Counted from the first letter of the stretch, positions 8,237 to 17,898 are shown. The stretch: 64,000 nucleotides of DNA from CAVYPR01 sp963770505 (GCA_963770505.1 CAVYPR010000003.1:124001-188000), one strand, 5' to 3'. Notes: generated from the letters alone by a model not told the origin. Program-made: numbers and translations.

Positions 8237-8243
8237 TTGGGCG

Positions 8244-9608
8244 ATGCCCTTCGCCACCGTCAACCCGACCACCGGGAAGCTCGAGCAGCGCTTCGACGAC
8301 CACTCGCCGGCCGAGGTGGAGGCACGGCTGGCCCGGGCGGCCGCCACCTTCGCCGACTACCGGCGGACCTCGATGTCGGACCGGGCCCGGCTGCTGACGA
8401 CGGCCGCCGAGCTGCTCGAAGGGGAGCTGCCCGAGGTGGCGCGGGTGCTCACCACCGAGATGGGCAAGACCTTCGGGTCGGCCCACGGCGAGGTGGCCAA
8501 GTGCGCCCTGGCCATGCGCTGGTACGCCGAGCACGGCGCCGAACTGCTGGCCGACCAGGTGATCGAGACGTCGGCCTCGCGCAGCCTTGTGCGCTACGAG
8601 CCGCTCGGGCCGGTGCTGGCCGTGATGCCCTGGAACTTCCCCCTCTGGCAGGTGGTCCGCTTCGCCGCCCCGGCCCTCATGGCCGGCAACGTCGGCCTGC
8701 TCAAGCACGCCTCGAACGTGCCCCAGTCGGCGCTGTTCCTCGAGGACCTCTTCCGGCGGGCCGGCTTCCCCAAGGGGGCCTTCACCACCCTCATGATCGG
8801 CGCGGGCGAGGTGGCCTCGGTCATCGCCGACGAGCGGGTGGTGGCCGTCACCCTCACCGGCAGCGAGCGGGCGGGGCAGGCCGTGGCCGCCGCCGCCGGC
8901 GCGGTCCTGAAGAAGTGCGTGCTCGAGCTGGGCGGCTCCGACCCGTTCGTGGTGCTGGCCTCGGCCGACCTGGGCCAGGCCGCGCCGACGGCCGCCCGGG
9001 CCCGCTGCCAGAACAACGGGCAGTCCTGCATCGCCGCCAAGCGCTTCGTGGTCGAGGCCCCCGTCTACGAGGAGTTCACCGAGCGGTTCGTCGCCGAGAT
9101 GGCCGGGCTCACCGTGGGCGACCCCTTCGACCCCGCCACCGACGTGGGTCCCCTCGTGTCCGAGGACCAGCGGGCCGAGGTGGCCTCCCAGGTGGACGAC
9201 GCCCGGCAGAAGGGCGCCCTGGTGGCGTGCGGCGGCGAGATCCCCCCCGGACCGGGATGGTTCTACCCCCCGACCGTCCTCTGCGGCGTCACGCCCGGCA
9301 TGCGCGCCTACGAGGAGGAGGTCTTCGGTCCCGTCGCCATCGTCGAGCGGGCCGAGGACCTCGACCAGGCCATCGCCCTGGCCAACCGCACGGCCTACGG
9401 GCTGGGGGCCAGCGTCTGGGCGGGTGACCCGCAGGTCCAGCGGCGCTGCATCGGCGAGGTGGAGGCCGGTCAGGTGTTCGTGAACGCCATGGTGGCTTCC
9501 ACCCCCGAGATGCCCTTCGGCGGCATCAAGCGGTCCGGCTACGGACGCGAGCTCTCGGATCTCGGGATGAAGGAGTTCTGCAACGCCAAGGCGGTGTGGG
9601 TGGCGTGA
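8244..9608 (+). CDS. NAD(P)-dependent aldehyde dehydrogenase, succinate-semialdehyde type
   Basis: 454 residues, full length for the short SSADH branch. PWNFPLWQVVRFAAPALMAGN forms the cofactor and active-site segment. Glu228 (LELGGSDPF) is the general base and Cys262 (NNGQSCIAAKRF) the nucleophile; EEVFGPVA and PFGGIKRSGYGREL are conserved. It oxidises an aldehyde, probably succinate semialdehyde, to the acid. The ATG at 8244 is fixed by the leaderless TAAGAC box and the start of homology (FATVNPTTG). The cysteine desulfurase begins inside its stop codon (GTGA overlap). Confidence 0.92.
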   Translation: MPFATVNPTTGKLEQRFDDHSPAEVEARLARAAATFADYRRTSMSDRARLLTTAAELLEGELPEVARVLTTEMGKTFGSAHGEVAKCALAMRWYAEHGAELLADQVIETSASRSLVRYEPLGPVLAVMPWNFPLWQVVRFAAPALMAGNVGLLKHASNVPQSALFLEDLFRRAGFPKGAFTTLMIGAGEVASVIADERVVAVTLTGSERAGQAVAAAAGAVLKKCVLELGGSDPFVVLASADLGQAAPTAARARCQNNGQSCIAAKRFVVEAPVYEEFTERFVAEMAGLTVGDPFDPATDVGPLVSEDQRAEVASQVDDARQKGALVACGGEIPPGPGWFYPPTVLCGVTPGMRAYEEEVFGPVAIVERAEDLDQAIALANRTAYGLGASVWAGDPQVQRRCIGEVEAGQVFVNAMVASTPEMPFGGIKRSGYGRELSDLGMKEFCNAKAVWVA

Positions 9609-10824
9609 GCGACGCGGCACCGGCCGGCCCCCCACTCACCTACCTCGACCACGCCTCCACCACCCCGCTGCGGCCCGAGGTCCTCGAGGCCATGGCCCCG
9701 TTCTTCGGGGTGCGCTTCGCCAATCCGTCGGGAGCGCACCGTGCCGCCCGCGACGCCCGGGCGGCGCTGGAGGAGGCGCGCGAGCAGGTGGCGACGGTGC
9801 TCGGCGCGCACCCCTCCGAGGTCGTCTTCACCTCGGGGGGGACCGAGGCCGACAACCTGGCCGTGCTCGGCCCGCTGGCGGCGGCGGACGACGACCGGAC
9901 CACGGCCGCGGTGGTGTGCTCGGCCGTCGAGCACGCCGCCGTCCTCGCTCCGGCCCGGGCCGCGGCGCGCCGATCGCTCGGCGGGGCGGTGCGGGTGGAG
10001 CTGGCCCCGGTCGACGGTTCGGGGGCGATCGAGGTGGTGGGCCTCGAGGAGCTGCTCACGGCGGACACGGCGGTGGTCTCGGTGATGCTGGCCAACAACG
10101 AGGTGGGCACGGTCCAGCCGGTCGGCACCGTCGTCGAGGCGGTGCGCCGCCTCTCCCCCACGCGGTGGTGCACACCGACGCCGTGCAGGCGGCGGCCTGG
10201 CTGGACGTGGCCGAGCTGGCGGCCGGCTGCGACCTCGTCTCGGTGAGCGCCCACAAGCTCGGGGGACCCAAGGGGGCCGGTGCCCTGGTGGTCCGTGGTG
10301 GCACCCGGGTGGGGCCGATCATCCACGGCGGCGGGCAGGAGCAGGACCGCCGGAGCGGCACCCACGACGTGGCCGGGGCGGTCGGCCTGGCCACCGCCCT
10401 GGGCGCGGCGGCGTCGGAGCGCAAGACCGAGGGCCCGCGGGTCCGGGCGCTCCGTGACCGCCTGGCCGACGGTCTCTTGGCCGCCGTCCCGGGCGCGCGG
10501 GAGGGCGCGGCGCGCTGCGGTGTCCTGCCGGGGCACTGCCACCTGTGCATCGACGGCGTCGAACGAGAGGAGCTCCTCGTCCTCCTCGACGACGAGGGCG
10601 TCTGCGCCTCGGCCGGCTCGGCGTGCGCCAGCGGCGCGCTCGAGCCCAGCCACGTGCTGGCGGCCATGGGGGTCGGGCCCTCCGAAGCGCGCGGCGCCCT
10701 GCGGTTGACCCTCGGCCGCACCACCACCGACGCCGACGTCGACCGGGCCCTGTCGGTGGTGCCGCGGGCCGTGGCGCGCCTGCGCGACGGCGGGTCCGGG
10801 CCGTTGAGGGTTACCGCGACCTGA
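9605..10824 (+). CDS. Cysteine desulfurase (NifS/IscS family), frame interrupted
   Basis: PLP enzyme that takes sulfur from cysteine as a persulfide. The N-terminal part reads YLDHASTTPLRPEVLEAM, SGGTEADNLAVLGPL and LANNEVGTVQPV. The C-terminal part reads HTDAVQAAAWLDV, SAHKLGGPKGAGALVV (PLP lysine) and the active-site loop GSACASGALEPSHV. The two parts lie in different frames; the break is at the C-run 10155-10159, where one more C would restore a 406-residue protein. The flanking genes fit the same story: MnmA directly downstream is a classic consumer of desulfurase sulfur. GTG start overlaps the upstream TGA. Confidence 0.88.
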
Positions 10825-10830
10825 CAGAAT
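10825..10830 (+). promoter_or_regulatory. -10 box of a leaderless promoter for mnmA
   Basis: CAGAAT, then six bases, then the ATG at 10837. The box overlaps the end of the desulfurase gene. Confidence 0.45.
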
Positions 10831-10836
10831 CCGGTC

Positions 10837-11901
10837 ATGCGCGTGCTGGTCGCCATGTCCGGCGGGGTGGACTCCTCGGTGGCCGCCGCGCTCCTGGCCG
10901 ACCGGGGCCACGAGGTGGTCGGGGCCACGCTCAAGCTGTGGGGAGGCCCCTCGGACTCGGGCTGCTGCTCGGTGGCCGACGTCGACGACGCCCGCCGGGT
11001 GGCCCAGCAGCTCGGCCTGGCCCACCACGTCTTCAACATGACCGGGGAGTTCGAGGCGTCGGTGGTCGGGCCCTACGTGGCGTCCCACGCCGCCGGCCGC
11101 ACGCCCAACCCCTGCATCGAGTGCAACCGGCACATCAAGTTCGACCGGCTGCTGGAGCGGGCGACCCGGCTGGGCTTCGACGCCCTGGCCACCGGCCACC
11201 ACGCACGGGTGGCCGCGCCCGAGGGCACCGGCCGTTACCGGCTCCTGCGGGGGGCCGACCCCAAGAAGGACCAGTCCTACGTGCTGTCGATGCTGGGCCA
11301 GGCCGCCCTGGCCAAGGTGGCGTTGCCGGTCGGCCACCTGACCAAGGCCCAGGTCCGCCAGGAGGCGGCCCGGCGCGGGTTGCGCACGGCGGACAAGCCG
11401 GACAGCCAGGACGTCTGCTTCATCCACGGGGCCGAAGGGCGCGCCGGCTTCCTCGGTCGGCGGCTCGACCTCCACCCGGCCGAGGTGGTCGACCAGAGGA
11501 CCGGCGAGACGGTGGGCCGGGTCGAGGAGGTGGAGCTGGTGACCGTCGGCCAGCGCCGGGGGATGGGCCACGGGGCCGACGGTCAGCGCCGCTACGTCGT
11601 GGCCGTGGACCTGCCGCGGCGCCGGGTCGTGGTGGGGGGCGCGGCGCAGGCCGTCGTCACCCGGGTCGGGCTCGACCCGGCCTCGCTCACCTGGGTGGCC
11701 GGCCGCCTGGCCCACGGCAGCCGGGCCGAGGCCCAGGTGAGCGCGCACGCACGTGCGGTCCCCTGCACCTTCGAGCACGGTCGGGGGGGCTCGGCCGTGC
11801 GGTTCGACGACCCCCAGTGCCCGGTGGCGGACGGCCAGACCGTCGCCCTCTACGACGCCCACCACCCCGACTCGGTCGTCGGCGCCGGGATCGCCGGGTG
11901 A
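10837..11901 (+). CDS. mnmA: tRNA-specific 2-thiouridylase MnmA
   Basis: 354 residues. The ATP-binding PP-loop is MSGGVDSSVAAALLADRG. CCSVADVDDARRVAQ follows, then the catalytic cysteine pair in NPCIECNRHIKFD and in DSQDVCFI. Further family motifs are ATGHHAR, KKDQSYVL and VTVGQRRGMGHG, with a C-terminal beta-barrel domain. It adenylates and thiolates U34 of tRNA Glu, Gln and Lys. It lies directly behind a cysteine desulfurase, which supplies the sulfur in other bacteria. ligA starts 4 bp downstream. Confidence 0.96.
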   Translation: MRVLVAMSGGVDSSVAAALLADRGHEVVGATLKLWGGPSDSGCCSVADVDDARRVAQQLGLAHHVFNMTGEFEASVVGPYVASHAAGRTPNPCIECNRHIKFDRLLERATRLGFDALATGHHARVAAPEGTGRYRLLRGADPKKDQSYVLSMLGQAALAKVALPVGHLTKAQVRQEAARRGLRTADKPDSQDVCFIHGAEGRAGFLGRRLDLHPAEVVDQRTGETVGRVEEVELVTVGQRRGMGHGADGQRRYVVAVDLPRRRVVVGGAAQAVVTRVGLDPASLTWVAGRLAHGSRAEAQVSAHARAVPCTFEHGRGGSAVRFDDPQCPVADGQTVALYDAHHPDSVVGAGIAG

Positions 11902-11905
11902 GGCG

Positions 11906-14104
11906 GTGAGCGGCAAGGGTACCGGCGCGCCGGGCCCCGCGGCCGACGGTCCGGCGGCCGAGGAGGCCCTGGCGGCGCGGGCCGCCGAGCTGCGCACCCT
12001 GATCGAGTACCACAACGAGCGCTACTACGGCCTCGACGCACCCGAGATCACCGACGCCGACTACGACGCCCTCGTCGTCGAGCTCCGCCGGCTCGAGGCC
12101 GAACACCCCGAGCTGGCCACCCCCGACTCGCCCACCAAAGTGGTCGGGGCCGCGCCGGCCACCGGGCTCTTCGCCGAGGTCCGCCACCGCCTGCCCATGA
12201 TGAGCCTGGACAACGCCTTCGACGAGTCCGAGCTCGAGGCGTGGGCCGACCGGCTCCGCCGGCTGCTGCCCGACGCCGACCTCGACACCCTCGACTTCAC
12301 CTGCGAGCCCAAGGTCGACGGCGTGGCCATGTCCCTCACCTACATCGACGGGCGGTTCACCCAGGCCGCCACCCGGGGCGACGGGGTCACCGGGGAGGAC
12401 GTGACGGCCAACGTGGCCACGGTGGGCGACGTCCCCCACGCCCTGAAGCCGGCGGCCGGCCCCTACCCCCACCACCTCGAGGTGCGCGGGGAGATCTACA
12501 TGCCCACGGCCGAGTTCGCCGCGTTCAACGAGCGGGCCCGGGCCGAGGGGACCAAGCCGTTCGTGAACCCCCGCAACTCCGCCGCCGGCTCGCTCCGCCA
12601 GAAGGATCCCGCCGTCACCGCCACCCGGCCGCTCGCCTTCTGGGCCTACCAGATCGGCGAGGTCGACGGGACCGAGCCCGAGGCGGGGGGCGCCGGGCGT
12701 TCGCGCCGGTCGGCGGCGTGGCCGCCGGGTCGCCAGAGCGAGGCGCTGGCCCTCCTGGCCCGGGCCGGCCTCCCGGTCAGCCCCGACGCCGGCCGGGTGC
12801 GGGGCGTGGGCGCGGCCTTCGCTCGCTGCACCGAGCTGGCCGAGCTGCGCCACGGCCTGCCCTACGAGATCGACGGGGTGGTGGTGAAGATCGACGATCT
12901 CGAGCTGCACCGCCGGCTGGGGGCCACCTCGCGTGCCCCCCGGTGGGCCATCGCCTTCAAGTTCCCGCCCGAGGAGCGCTCCACCAAGCTGCGCACGATC
13001 GAGGTGTCGATCGGCCGCACCGGGCGGGCCACCCCGTTCGCCGTCCTCGAGCCGGTCTTCGTCGGGGGCTCCACCGTGTCCCTGGCCACCCTCCACAACG
13101 AGGACCAGGTGAAGGCCAAGGACGTGCGTCCCGGCGACCTGGTGGTGGTGCGCAAGGCGGGCGACGTCATCCCCGAGGTGGTCGGGCCCGTCCCCGCGAC
13201 GGCCACCGGGGGCCGGCCCAAGCGACGGCCCCCACGCTGGAAGTTCCCCACCCGGTGCCCGTCGTGCGGGAGCCCGCTGGTGCGCCTGGAGGGGGAGAGC
13301 GACACCTACTGCACCAACATCGACTGCCCGGCCCAGCGGGTCCAGCGGGTCGTGCACTTCGCCTCGCGCGGGGCCATGGACATCGAGGGGCTGGGCGAAG
13401 AGCGCGTCATCCAGCTGGTGGGGGAGCGGCTGGTGGACGACCCGGCCGACCTCTACGGGCTGACCGTCGCCGACCTGGTCCCCCTCGAGCGGATGGCCGA
13501 GCTGTCGGCTAGCAACCTCGTCGGGGCGATCGAGGCCTCCAAGGCCCGGCCGCTCAACCGCCTCCTCGTGGGGTTGGGCGTCCGCCACCTCGGCCCCACC
13601 GGGGCCCGGGCCCTGGCCCGGGCCGCCGGCACGCTGCGGGACCTGCTGGAGGCGCCGAGCGAGGCCCTGGCCGCGGTCGAGGGCATCGGCCCGGTGATCG
13701 CCGACAGCGTGGCCGGCTTCCTGGCCAACCCGGCCAACCGCCGGGTGCTGGACCGCCTCGTCGAGGCCGGGGTGACGACCGAGGAACCGGGGGCCTCCGG
13801 CGGGCTCCTCACCCCCGGCGGCGGTGCGGCGCCGGCGGAGGACGGCGGGGTGGCCCAGACCCTGGCCGGCCGCTCGGTGGTGGTGACCGGCACCGTGCCC
13901 GGGTTCACCCGCGAGGAGGCCGAGGAGGCGATCGTCGCCCGCGGCGGCAAGTCCCCGGGCTCGGTCTCCAAGAAGACCTTCGCCGTGGTGGTGGGGGACG
14001 CCCCCGGGGCGGCCAAGACGTCCCGGGCCGAGGCGCTGGGGGTGCCGACGGTCGACGGCGCGCGCTTCGAGGAGCTGCTCGAGACCGGCGAGGTGCCCGG
14101 TTGA
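11906..14104 (+). CDS. ligA: NAD+-dependent DNA ligase
   Basis: 732 residues from GTG. Domain Ia: LIEYHNERYYGLDAPEITDADYD. Adenylation site Lys in CEPKVDGVAMSLTY (about residue 136) after MMSLDNAF. OB-fold, then the Cys4 zinc finger (CPSCGSPL ... YCTNIDCPAQ), helix-hairpin-helix repeats (LGVRHLGPTGARALA, VEGIGPVIADSV) and a C-terminal BRCT domain (LAGRSVVVTGTVPGFTREEAEE). It seals nicks in replication and repair. The coding frame is uninterrupted. An insertion rich in Ser, Arg and Gly (around SRRSAAWPPGRQS) lies before HARLY-like domain residues, and a GGLLTPGGGAAP linker precedes BRCT. Confidence 0.97.
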   Translation: MSGKGTGAPGPAADGPAAEEALAARAAELRTLIEYHNERYYGLDAPEITDADYDALVVELRRLEAEHPELATPDSPTKVVGAAPATGLFAEVRHRLPMMSLDNAFDESELEAWADRLRRLLPDADLDTLDFTCEPKVDGVAMSLTYIDGRFTQAATRGDGVTGEDVTANVATVGDVPHALKPAAGPYPHHLEVRGEIYMPTAEFAAFNERARAEGTKPFVNPRNSAAGSLRQKDPAVTATRPLAFWAYQIGEVDGTEPEAGGAGRSRRSAAWPPGRQSEALALLARAGLPVSPDAGRVRGVGAAFARCTELAELRHGLPYEIDGVVVKIDDLELHRRLGATSRAPRWAIAFKFPPEERSTKLRTIEVSIGRTGRATPFAVLEPVFVGGSTVSLATLHNEDQVKAKDVRPGDLVVVRKAGDVIPEVVGPVPATATGGRPKRRPPRWKFPTRCPSCGSPLVRLEGESDTYCTNIDCPAQRVQRVVHFASRGAMDIEGLGEERVIQLVGERLVDDPADLYGLTVADLVPLERMAELSASNLVGAIEASKARPLNRLLVGLGVRHLGPTGARALARAAGTLRDLLEAPSEALAAVEGIGPVIADSVAGFLANPANRRVLDRLVEAGVTTEEPGASGGLLTPGGGAAPAEDGGVAQTLAGRSVVVTGTVPGFTREEAEEAIVARGGKSPGSVSKKTFAVVVGDAPGAAKTSRAEALGVPTVDGARFEELLETGEVPG

Positions 14105-14152
14105 GCCGTCCACCGTTCCGTGGGTGCGGCTCGCTAGCCTGAGAAGGCTGCC

Positions 14153-16069
14153 ATGCCTGTGATCTCCGATTCCATCGGGCGCGTCCTCGGCGGCCGGTAC
14201 CGGCTGGTCGCCCCGCTCGGTGCCGGTGCGTCGGCGCACGTGTTCCTCGCCGAGGACGTGACCCTGCGCCGTCGCGTCGCCGTCAAGGTGCTCCAGCCCG
14301 GGCTGGCCAAGGACGAGTCGTTCCTCAAGCGCTTCGAGGCCGAGGCCCGGTCGGTGGCCTCCCTCAACCACCCCCACGTCCTGCGCGTCTTCGACTGGGG
14401 CGAGGATGGCGACGGGCCGTTCCTCGTGCTCGAGTACCTCCAGGGCGGCAGCCTGCGCGACGTGCTCGACGGCGGGTACCGGCTCACCCACGCCCAGGCG
14501 GCGCGCCTGGGGTCCGAGGCGGCCGAGGGGCTCGCCTACGCCCACGCCCGGGGGCTCGTCCACCGGGACGTGAAGCCGGCCAACCTCCTCTTGGACGAGG
14601 AGGGGCGGGTGCGCATCGCCGACTTCGGGGTGGCCCGGGCCCTGGCCGAGGCGGCCTGGACCGAGCCGGACGGCGCCATGATCGGCACGGCCCGCTACGC
14701 CTCGCCCGAGCAGGCCCAGGGCGAGAGCGTCGACGGCCGCTCGGACGTCTACTCGCTGTCCCTCGTGCTCTACGAGGCGCTCACCGGGGAGGTCCCCTTC
14801 GTGGCCGACACCACGATGGCGACCCTGGCGGCCCGGGTCGGGTCCCCCCTGCCCCACCACCCGGCCCTCGGCCCGCTCGACGACGTGCTGGCCCGGGCGG
14901 CCGCGCCGGTGCGGGCCGACCGGATCGACGCGGCCCTGCTGGCGGCGCGCCTCGAGGCGGTGGCCGCGGCCCTGCCGGCCCCCGAGACGCTCCCGTTGCT
15001 GGGGACCTCGGTGGCCGAGCCCAGGGCGGCCGTGCCCAACGACCTCACGGTCCAGACCCCGGCCGCCGGCGCCGCGGGCGCCGGGGAGGTCTTCGACATC
15101 GACGCCCTCGACGGTCCCCCCGAGCGGGGCCGCTCGGCGCCGCCGACGGTGCGCCGGCGGCGGTCGCGCTGGCCGTGGGTGGTGGTCGCCCTGGTGGTGG
15201 TGGTCGCCCTGGTGGCGGGCGGGATCGTGGCGGCCTCGCGGGCCAAGCTCTTCACCCCGAGCCACCCGGTGCCCTCGCTCACCGGCCTCTCCGTGGCCCA
15301 GGCGCGCCGGGCGGTGGCGGCCGACCACTTCTCGCTGGCCGTCTCGGGCACGGTCCGCTCCACCACGGTGGCGGCCGGCGCGGTGGTGGGCCAGCGGCCC
15401 GGCCACGGCGTGGTGGCCAAGCAGGGGACGACGGTGGCGGTGGTGGCGTCGGCGGGACCGCCGATCGTCCGGGTCCCGCCGCTCGCCGGCCTCGGCCTCG
15501 ACTGCGCCGGGGCCACCAAGCTCCTGGCCGCCGACCACTTCGTGGCCAAGTGCCCCGCCCTGGTGGCCTACAACGCCTCGGTCCCGACCGGCCAGGTCAT
15601 CAACTGGTCCTACGACGGCCGGCTCAACGCCCCCACGGCCCCCTACGGGTCGACCATCGCCGTCGCCGTCTCCAAGGGGAAGCCCCCGGTCCCGGTCCCC
15701 ACCTTCGCCGCCGGCACCACCTACACACAGGCCCAGAGCGCGCTGGTGGCCCTCGGGCTGCAGGCGACCCAGGTCCCGCAGAGCTCGACAACGGTCCCCA
15801 CCGGCCAGGTCGTGGGCACCACACCGGCGGCCGGCGCCGCGGCGACAGTGGGCAGCGCCGTCAAGGTCATGGTGTCCACCGGCCCGCCGACGGTGACAGT
15901 GCCCACCCTCTCCGGCGACACCGTGGCCGAGGCGACGGCCGCCCTGACCCAGGCCGGCCTCACCGTCGGCCAGGTCTACGGCCCGGTCGGCGGCCAGGTC
16001 TTCACCTCGGTCCCCTTGGCCGGCCAGACGGCCAAGAAGGGGAGCGCGGTCACCCTGTACACCCAGTGA
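14153..16069 (+). CDS. PASTA-domain Ser/Thr protein kinase (PknB type)
   Basis: 638 residues. Kinase domain 1-270: glycine-rich GAGASAHVF, Lys45 (VAVKVL), HRDVKPANLL (Asp139), DFGVARAL and GTARYASPEQ. A juxtamembrane stretch leads to one transmembrane helix (about 341-363, WPWVVVALVVVVALVAGGIV) preceded by an Arg-rich stop (RRRRSR). Outside the cell follow four PASTA repeats (PSLTGLSVAQARRAV, VPPLAGLGLDCAGATKLL, VPTFAAGTTYTQAQSAL, VPTLSGDTVAEATAAL). Such kinases sense muropeptides or lipid II and control cell-wall growth and division. Lone PASTA kinase here with no cognate phosphatase or penicillin-binding protein next to it. A TAGCCT box lies 12 bp before the ATG. Confidence 0.95.
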   Translation: MPVISDSIGRVLGGRYRLVAPLGAGASAHVFLAEDVTLRRRVAVKVLQPGLAKDESFLKRFEAEARSVASLNHPHVLRVFDWGEDGDGPFLVLEYLQGGSLRDVLDGGYRLTHAQAARLGSEAAEGLAYAHARGLVHRDVKPANLLLDEEGRVRIADFGVARALAEAAWTEPDGAMIGTARYASPEQAQGESVDGRSDVYSLSLVLYEALTGEVPFVADTTMATLAARVGSPLPHHPALGPLDDVLARAAAPVRADRIDAALLAARLEAVAAALPAPETLPLLGTSVAEPRAAVPNDLTVQTPAAGAAGAGEVFDIDALDGPPERGRSAPPTVRRRRSRWPWVVVALVVVVALVAGGIVAASRAKLFTPSHPVPSLTGLSVAQARRAVAADHFSLAVSGTVRSTTVAAGAVVGQRPGHGVVAKQGTTVAVVASAGPPIVRVPPLAGLGLDCAGATKLLAADHFVAKCPALVAYNASVPTGQVINWSYDGRLNAPTAPYGSTIAVAVSKGKPPVPVPTFAAGTTYTQAQSALVALGLQATQVPQSSTTVPTGQVVGTTPAAGAAATVGSAVKVMVSTGPPTVTVPTLSGDTVAEATAALTQAGLTVGQVYGPVGGQVFTSVPLAGQTAKKGSAVTLYTQ

Positions 16070-16386
16070 CCGCCCGCCCGCCGGTGGTGCCGGGCTGCGA
16101 GCTCTGCGAGGCGGCCCGGATCACCCCGTGGCACGCCGAGGACGACGTCTGCTGGGTGGCCGACTGCGAGATCTGCGGGGTGCCGATGGTGGTCTGGAAG
16201 CACCACGGCCCCGAGCCACCCGACGACGACCTGGCGCACATGGTGGCCGAGCTCACCCGGGTGGCCGACGGGCGGTTCGGGGAGGGCGGCTGGTCGCTCG
16301 ACCGGGTCATGCGCCAGATCCCCGACCACTTCCACGCCCACGCCCGCGATCCGCACTGGTGGCACCGCAGGTTGGGGGCCCGCTGA
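16066..16386 (+). CDS. Small HIT-like protein with CxxC motifs
   Basis: 106 residues; its GTG overlaps the stop of the kinase (GTGA), so the two are translationally coupled. It opens with CELCEAARITPW and has a second pair in DCEICGVPMVVWKHHGPEP; near the C-terminus IPDHFHAHARDPHWWHRR resembles the histidine triad H-x-H-x-H of HIT nucleotide hydrolases, though the spacing and the strand before it are not canonical. The four Cys and the His cluster could also hold a metal. Function is not known; the coupling suggests a link to the PASTA kinase pathway, which is inference. Confidence 0.6.
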   Translation: MTARPPVVPGCELCEAARITPWHAEDDVCWVADCEICGVPMVVWKHHGPEPPDDDLAHMVAELTRVADGRFGEGGWSLDRVMRQIPDHFHAHARDPHWWHRRLGAR

Positions 16387-16449
16387 GCCCTCCGGCCGCC
16401 GGCCCGGCCCCCGCTACCCTTATGGCGCCGATGGTGGGGCGAGAGCGGA

Positions 16450-17343
16450 ATGGAGCGGGCGGCCATGGGAGCACTGGACGGGCGGGTGGCGGTCATCACG
16501 GGCGCCGGGCGAGGCATAGGTCGCGAGCACGCGCTCCTCTTCGCCGCCGAGGGGGCCAGCGTGGTGGTCAACGACCTGGGGGGCGCCGTCGACGGCTCGG
16601 GTGACGACCGCACCCCGGCCGAGCAGGTGGTGGCCGAGATCGAGGGGCTGGGCGGCAAGGCCGTGGTCAGCGACCACGACGTCACCAGCTGGGAGGGCGG
16701 CCGCCAGCTGGTGGCCACGGCCGTCGAGGCCTTCGGCGACCTCCACGTCCTGGTGAACAACGCCGGGATCCTGCGGGACCGGGTGCTGGTCAACATGACC
16801 GAGGACGAGTGGGACGCCGTGATCCACGTCCACCTGAAGGGCCACTTCGTCCCCACCCGGCACGCCGCCGCCCACTGGCGGGAGCAGAGCAAGGCCGGCA
16901 AGGAGGTGCGGGCGTCGATCGTCAACACCTCGTCGACCTCCGGGCTGCTCGGGAACCCCGGGCAGACCAACTACGGGGCGGCCAAGGCGGGCATCGCCGC
17001 CTTCTCGGTCATCGCCGCCCAGGAGCTCGGCCGCTACGGCATCCGGGTGAACGCCATCGCCCCGGCCGCCCGCACCCGGATGACCGAGTCCACCCCCGGC
17101 CTGGCCGACATCGTGAAGGCCCCGGGTGACGCCGCCCAGTTCGACACCTGGGACCCGGCCAACATCTCCCCGCTGGTGGCCTACCTGGCCACCGAGGGGT
17201 GCCCGGCCACCGGCCGGGTCTTCTTCATCCAGGGTGGCACCATCCGCACCTTCGAGAACTGGTCCATGACCGACACCCTGGAGAAGTCGTCCCGCTGGAG
17301 CGTGGCCGAGCTCCAGGCGGAGATGTCCAAGCTCGGGGCGTGA
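16450..17343 (+). CDS. Short-chain dehydrogenase/reductase (3-hydroxyacyl-CoA type)
   Basis: 297 residues. Cofactor loop TGAGRGIGRE (residues 17-26), NNAG, active-site Ser in NTSSTSGLLGNPGQTN, then the YGAAKAG Tyr-Lys pair. FFIQGGTIRTFENW and a C-terminal extension resemble the dehydrogenase half of multifunctional beta-oxidation enzymes. The NDLGGAVDGSG segment after the second strand points to NAD. Likely oxidises a hydroxyacyl-CoA. ATG 16450 is used; an in-frame ATG at 16465 with GGAGCGG upstream is an alternative that removes five residues. The convergent SCP2 gene also belongs to lipid metabolism. Confidence 0.85.
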   Translation: MERAAMGALDGRVAVITGAGRGIGREHALLFAAEGASVVVNDLGGAVDGSGDDRTPAEQVVAEIEGLGGKAVVSDHDVTSWEGGRQLVATAVEAFGDLHVLVNNAGILRDRVLVNMTEDEWDAVIHVHLKGHFVPTRHAAAHWREQSKAGKEVRASIVNTSSTSGLLGNPGQTNYGAAKAGIAAFSVIAAQELGRYGIRVNAIAPAARTRMTESTPGLADIVKAPGDAAQFDTWDPANISPLVAYLATEGCPATGRVFFIQGGTIRTFENWSMTDTLEKSSRWSVAELQAEMSKLGA

Positions 17344-17388
17344 CCGCCGTCGACCCGGTGCGGCCGCGCCCGGCTGCGGGCGGCGCCG

Positions 17389-17793
17389 TTACTCGGTGAT
17401 CTCGCGCAGGCGGGCGGCCAGCTCCTGGGCCGAGCCGTCCTGGGGGGCGGCCTGCATGACCATGAGTTTGGTCATGTCGCCCTCGACCCGGACCTTGCCG
17501 GCCATGAAGGCCTGCATGCCCGCCTGGGCGTTGCCCTCGACGAGGATGGCCTTGGCCGTGGCGTAGTCGACGGTGACCATGAGGTCGGACTCGTCGAGGT
17601 GGCCCTTGTCGATCTCGATCTCGCCGGTGGAGGTGTCGAGGTAGGCGTCGAGCGACCCCTCGCCGAAGGGCATGTCGGTGACCACCAGGTTCATCCGCAC
17701 GGTGTGGGGGATCGGGGGGATCCGGTCGCGGTACTCGGCCCGGATGACGTGGGCCTGCTCGATCCACTCGTCGCTCAGGAACAGGTAGGACAT
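17389..17793 (-). CDS. SCP2 sterol/lipid-carrier domain protein
   Basis: 134 residues. MSYLFLSDEWIEQAHVIRAEYRDRIPPIPHTVRMNLVVTDMPFGEG begins the domain; later LDTSTGEIEIDKGHLDESDLMVTVDYATAKAILVEGNAQAGMQAFMAGKVRVEGDMTKLM shows the SCP2 helix and GKVRVEGD strand. SCP2 domains bind acyl-CoAs or sterols in a hydrophobic tunnel. ATG 17793 has AGGAG 6 nt upstream; the longer open frame is not credible. Cytosolic. It sits between an SDR and an esterase, consistent with lipid turnover. Confidence 0.85.
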   Translation of the reverse strand: MSYLFLSDEWIEQAHVIRAEYRDRIPPIPHTVRMNLVVTDMPFGEGSLDAYLDTSTGEIEIDKGHLDESDLMVTVDYATAKAILVEGNAQAGMQAFMAGKVRVEGDMTKLMVMQAAPQDGSAQELAARLREITE

Positions 17794-17898
17794 CGCTGGC
17801 TCCTTGTCGGCTCCGGGGGCCGGACGGCTGTGCACCCTGCCCCGGGCGTTCGGCGTGGGTACGTTAGTCGCACCGCCCCGCCGGTAGCATGCCCTGTC

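Noticed and set aside
11687..15538. Minus-strand open frame of nearly 1300 codons opposite mnmA, ligA and the kinase.
   Set aside because: Shadow; the plus-strand genes are unambiguous and the antisense translation is low-complexity.
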